A stretch of DNA of 64,000 nucleotides from Sinotaia quadrata. Lineage: Eukaryota; Mollusca; Gastropoda; Architaenioglossa; Viviparidae. The position numbers and the translations under genes are program-made. The stretch spans positions 19,249,001 through 19,313,000 of the forward strand of contig CM054182.1 in NCBI GenBank assembly GCA_028829895.1, in the 5' to 3' direction. Positions 60,290 through 64,000 of the stretch are shown here, one piece after another (within the stretch, counting starts at the first letter, position 1; every line of letters begins with the position of its first letter). The notes under the pieces are model-generated. The model was not told where the DNA came from, searched no databases, and saw only the letters and a program-made list of their open reading frames with translations.

Positions 60290-60840
60290 AACATTGCACA
60301 TATGAAATATGTATACAATATGATGACATGAAATATAGTGCGTATGAAATATGAAGACAATATGATGACATAAAATATAGTGCGTATGAAATATGAATAC
60401 AGTATGATGACATGAAATACAGTGCGTATGAAATATGAATACAATATGATGACATGAAATATAGTGCGTATGAAATATGAATACAGTATTATGACATGAA
60501 ATATAGTGCGTATGAAATATGAATACAATATGATGACATGAAATATAGTGCGAATGAAATATGAATACAATATGATGACATGAAATATAGTGCGTATGAA
60601 ATATGAATACAATATGATGACATGAAATATAGTGCGTATGAAATATGAATACAATATGATGACATGAAATATAGTGTGTATGAAATATGAATACAATATG
60701 ATGACATGAAATATAGTGCGAACGAAATATGAATACAATATGATGACATGAAATATAGTGCGTATGAAATATGAATACAATATGATGACAAGAAATATAG
60801 CGCGTATGGAATATGAATACATTACAACATAATGACATGC
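60290..60840 (-). repeat. 42-bp minisatellite, about 13 copies
   Basis: Unit contains AATATGAATACAATATGATG and ACATGAAATATAGTGCGTAT. As 42 is 14 codons and the minus strand lacks stops, all three minus frames stay open (14-residue repeats). I treat these long frames as artefacts. Confidence 0.97.
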
Positions 60841-61491
60841 AATACAGCACATAGAGAATATATATATACCTACATACACAGTAAAATGACATGAAATACA
60901 GAGCGTATTGAATATGTGTACGATACAATAGCATGAAATACAGCACAAAGGGGATATGTATACAACAATTCCATATAACACATAAGGAATATGCATACAC
61001 TATAATGACATGAAATATGTATGCAATATATATATATATATATATATATGATATAATAACAAGTAATATAACACATAAGAATATGTATAACAATATAACG
61101 ACATGAAATATGTATGGAATAAATATATAATATAATAAAATCCGTATGTAATATATCCGAGTGATATGTACACTATACAGACAACATATTTCTTACATAG
61201 TTATTTTTATTGCGTTCATTTATTTCTTTGTTAAGCATAGATTGCGATGATTGACATTCGCTCATTTATCATGTTTACACATTAAAATATAAAACCACAT
61301 TTACTTTATAAATTAATAAAGAAAGGGGCGTTTTCAGTATCCAAAAAATGCATATACTTATTTTTTGTTCATTTACGTGGCTTGCATTGACACATTTCAC
61401 AAAGAAATTCACACATGTCTTCACTCAAACAACGACTATTCACAGAACATCTTCAGACATGTCTTAAAGGAAATGTTAATCTACAACTCAC
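60841..61491. other. Intron with a (TA)n at 61027-61052
   Basis: Diverged relatives of the 42-bp unit continue to about 61150. No further exon. Confidence 0.6.
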
Positions 61492-61650
61492 AAACACAAG
61501 ACGTGTTACTGGTACGGGCCTCAAGAAAAGTTGTCGTCCCATTTGGACACTTGACACAAGCTGACTGAGAGGCATTAGGCTGATACCATCCCTTGCCACA
61601 AGCTTTACACCCTGAGTTGTTTTCTCTGTAGTACCCGGCTGTGCAGTCAG
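61492..61650 (-). CDS. Exon 3: Cys-rich GCC2_GCC3 repeat 3 (block A)
   Basis: 159 bp, phase 1-1. The longest open frame here is a different one; the coding frame is set by the GTGAGT donor and neighbours. DCTAGYYRE, GCKAC, KGWYQP, ACVKCP, SNTSC. Paralog of exon 9. Confidence 0.9.
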
Positions 61651-62149
61651 CTGCACATCAGTCATATTAAAAGAGATGGATGGATGTGGTACATTCGAAA
61701 ATACTTAGCAGTCAAATTGAAATGACATTTTTTATAGATGGACATGTTGTATATTGCTTGTTATTTGAAATAATTTAGTTATTTTATTTATAAAGCAAAA
61801 TCAATAGACGGGGCAATGCTTTCTTACCAACATTTAAGGTCTAAGGCAAGTAGTCATTTATGTCCTAACCTTTATAACATAATACATTAGTTACATGTAA
61901 TCGACAACATTTTAATTTTATAGCATCGCAATCTGAACACAAAATCCTCTATTAAATTCAGTTAGCATTAAAACTGTTCATTTAATATTAACTGCTAGAA
62001 TTATTAAACATCTTGCCAAATGTAAAGAAATGGATAACTTTAAAAATTGTCCGGATAAAATATATTTCAGCAATTTGACCCTTTTGAGAACTGTATGCAG
62101 AAAAAATGTCAACCTTAGCACTCTGACATATGCCCAAGCACACTCAGAT
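61651..62149. other. Intron, nothing recognised
   Basis: AT-rich, no array. Confidence 0.5.
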
Positions 62150-62450
62150 ATTAATAAAACAATATGAGCAGCATGATAGATGTGTTTCTGCAAATCATAC
62201 ATTTAGTGATCACGTGTCTACATTTACACTTGTTCAGTTTAATATAAGAGCGATATCCCAACATTGATGTGTTTCTATGAATCACGCATTTAGTAATCAC
62301 GTGTCTACATTTACACTTGTTCAGTTTAATATAAGAGCGATATTTCCCAACATTGATGTGTTTCTGTGAATCACGCATTTAGTAATCACATGTCTACATT
62401 TACACTTGTTCAGTTTAATGTAAGAGCGATATTTCCCAATATTAGGTGTA
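62150..62450 (+). repeat. 87-89 bp repeat, 3 copies
   Basis: GTGTCTACATTTACACTTGT and GTTCAGTTTAATATAAGAGC recur. Intronic. Confidence 0.95.
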
Positions 62451-62762
62451 AGCGCAGCAAACTCAGTCGTAAACGTTTTGTGTCAGCAAATATACTTTAA
62501 TTAAACTGTGATGCACTTTGAAGTTCACAGTAACTATGTACTTCTCCTGATGCTACACCCTCCACCCCTCCAACTTTCTTACAAATACGAATGAAATAAA
62601 CTCAAGCGTAATAATGAATCTCAAGAACATAGTTATAGACTTAATAATAAATGTAATTCTGTTTACTTTAGATTTCATCAACAATAGTCCCATTCAAAAC
62701 TACATCCACAGAATTAGAAATAAATTACATAAAATCGTGAACAAAATTAATGTCCTGCTTAC

Positions 62763-62930
62763 GAATACTGCAGTTATTTATAGAAGTTGACCCAGTTTGC
62801 AGGGTGGTGTTGCCATCAGGACACGCCTTACAGGACGTACTGGTTCCATTGATGTCATTATACATTGCCAGAGGACACTGTTGGCACGAGCGGGCTGCCA
62901 CATCCAGGTACTCGCCGACCTTGCAAACAG
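62763..62930 (-). CDS. Exon 2: Cys-rich GCC2_GCC3 repeat 2 (block A)
   Basis: 168 bp, phase 1-1. VCKVGEYLD, SCQQCPLAMYND, SCKACP, GNTTLQTGSTSINNC. It is the closest paralog pair in the gene together with exon 8, and opens the first copy of the duplicated block. Confidence 0.93.
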
Positions 62931-63414
62931 CTGTCAAACATCCCATAATTAAAGTATGAGGAAAATGCACATTAAGGGCAATAAATAACATCTAAATGTT
63001 TTGCTTGATAACACTGAGGACTTGTGTTTACTTAGAAAGTGCTTGCTTTTATTTGTCAAAATACCAGCTTTTTGTTTTCAGAATATTGAATAATATTTGT
63101 TTAAAAGAAACTATAATTCTGAATAACAATTCTGGCAAGAACACCTAATGTTATAAGGCGTACGTCAGCAATGTATCTCTTGCAAAGTATTAGATAAGAA
63201 GGGGTTAAAAATAAGTTATTTTTTTGTTTTTATGTTTAGGGAATTTATTTTAGTTCTTTTTATAATATTAATCATTAAATCATAGTGACAAAGAAATAAA
63301 CATAACTAAAAGACAGCATTAATATATTATTATTTTTTCATTTTTACAACATAACCACTGCCTGATCGATACATATCATGTAAACTGTGTCACCATAAGT
63401 CATCGGTGAATAAT
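62931..63414. other. Intron, nothing recognised
   Basis: AT-rich, no exon or array. Confidence 0.5.
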
Positions 63415-63600
63415 GTTCCATGTGTGTGCGAATGAATGAGTTGCTTTTGCCTTGTTGACGAATGAACAACTAACGATAACAGATGAATGAATTGTTTGTG
63501 CCTTGTTGACGAATGAACAACTAACGATAGCAGATGAATGGCTTTGCTTTGTTGACGAAAGAACAACTAACGATAACAGGTGAATGAATTGTTTGAGATG
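63415..63600 (+). repeat. About 58-bp repeat, 3 copies
   Basis: TTGTTGACGAATGAACAACT and AACGATAACAGATGAATG recur up to about 20 bp from the exon 1 donor. Confidence 0.95.
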
Positions 63601-63617
63601 GAGAATTAAGAACTTAC

Positions 63618-63779
63618 GGTAACAGTTTAGTGAGCTGATGGAGCCTCTTTGAAGAGTGGTGGTACCAGAAGGACAGCTCTTGCATTGCTTAGTGCCACCT
63701 ATGTCGTGGTAGGTTCCAATGTCACACGCTGCGCACGTCATTGATGTTGTGGAAAAATACTGGCCAGGTGTGCAGTTAT
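63618..63779 (-). CDS. Exon 1 of window: Cys-rich GCC2_GCC3 repeat 1
   Basis: 162 bp, phase 1-1, donor ACC|gtaagt. DNCTPGQYF, TCAAC, QCKSCPSG then TTTLQRGS and LNC: the textbook six-Cys unit. Entry in phase 1 means coding sequence continues beyond 64000. It lies outside the duplicated block. Confidence 0.92.
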
Positions 63780-63955
63780 CTGAATGAAAAATTGCCTTGA
63801 TTATTAAAACAACTACTGGGCCAGATATATAGTTATATGAATAAATAAATTGCAATTAACATTACAAAGTACTGGCCATTAGTACAGTTTATCTGAAAGA
63901 ATAAATTGCATTGCACATTAAGAAATACTGGCAAGGTATGCAGTATCTGAATGAA
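63780..63955 (-). repeat. 54-57 bp repeat carrying copies of an exon edge
   Basis: Three diverged copies of the exon 1 acceptor plus about 25 bases of exon follow at 54-57 bp spacing. AG is kept in two (complements at 63893-63894 and 63947-63948) and lost in one (near 63836). Confidence 0.85.
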
Positions 63956-64000
63956 TACATTGATCACATTACGCATTTTTAATTCTTTATAAATATTTCA

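Larger units (their letters stand above)
35860..63779 (-). other. Gene: multi-GCC2_GCC3, EGF, single-pass receptor-like protein
   Basis: Seventeen exons read on the minus strand, from 63779 down to 35860. The 5' part with start codon and signal peptide is outside the window. All have AG/GT boundaries and join without a frame break, giving about 910 residues to the TAA at 35860. Order: four Cys-rich repeats, furin-site module, three Cys-rich repeats, second furin-site module, Cys-rich repeat, EGF-like domain, transmembrane helix, tail. The Cys-rich units are of the ephrin-receptor-like (GCC2_GCC3) type. The topology implies a cell-surface receptor or adhesion protein. No kinase or other catalytic domain is present, and the ligand is unknown. 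Confidence 0.88.

Noticed and set aside
60242..61093. 283-codon minus frame with 14-residue repeats
   Set aside because: 42-bp satellite with all three minus frames open. No codon preference, and it overlaps the intron of the receptor gene.

Overview
The window looks like animal nuclear DNA, most likely from a mollusc or another lophotrochozoan. It is AT-rich, loaded with microsatellites and 20-110 bp minisatellites, carries a TTAGGG-type interstitial telomeric tract, and holds an intron-rich gene with canonical GT-AG splice sites. The species is inference only. I see no bacterial-type operons, rRNA, convincing tRNA or CRISPR array.

Two things carry information. (1) A complete, apparently intact Ty3/gypsy-superfamily LTR retrotransposon lies on the + strand (22219-30459). 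It has two 1548-bp LTRs with no difference I can find by eye, a perfect 5-bp target duplication (CTGGT), a candidate primer site, a polypurine tract and one uninterrupted 1435-codon gag-pol ORF. Its pol order is protease, integrase, reverse transcriptase, RNase H. That is the copia-like order of the Gmr1-type lineage rather than the usual Ty3/gypsy order. A SCAN-like capsid region in Gag points to the same lineage.

(2) The right half (35860-63779) holds one minus-strand gene that I rebuilt as 17 consecutive exons, all joining in frame. The 5' end lies beyond the window. It encodes a type I membrane protein with eight Cys-rich ephrin-receptor-like (GCC2_GCC3) repeats, two copies of an unrecognised module with a furin-type RRKR site, an EGF-like domain, one transmembrane helix and a tyrosine-rich cytoplasmic tail. 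A six-exon block is tandemly duplicated inside the gene (62930-54101 and 51156-42719) with every intron phase kept. The tail exon either ends at a TAA or splices onward. A phase-compatible candidate exon lies at 1-47; if it is used, the retrotransposon sits antisense in a 35.8-kb intron.

Layout: 1-22.2 kb is non-coding and repeat-dominated, with one possible solo-LTR remnant near 20.6-21.4 kb. 22.2-30.5 kb is the retrotransposon. 30.5-35.86 kb is non-coding repeats. 35.86-63.8 kb is the receptor-like gene, its introns filled with minisatellites and the telomeric tract. Most remaining long open frames are by-products of tandem repeats whose unit length is a multiple of three or whose sequence lacks stops.
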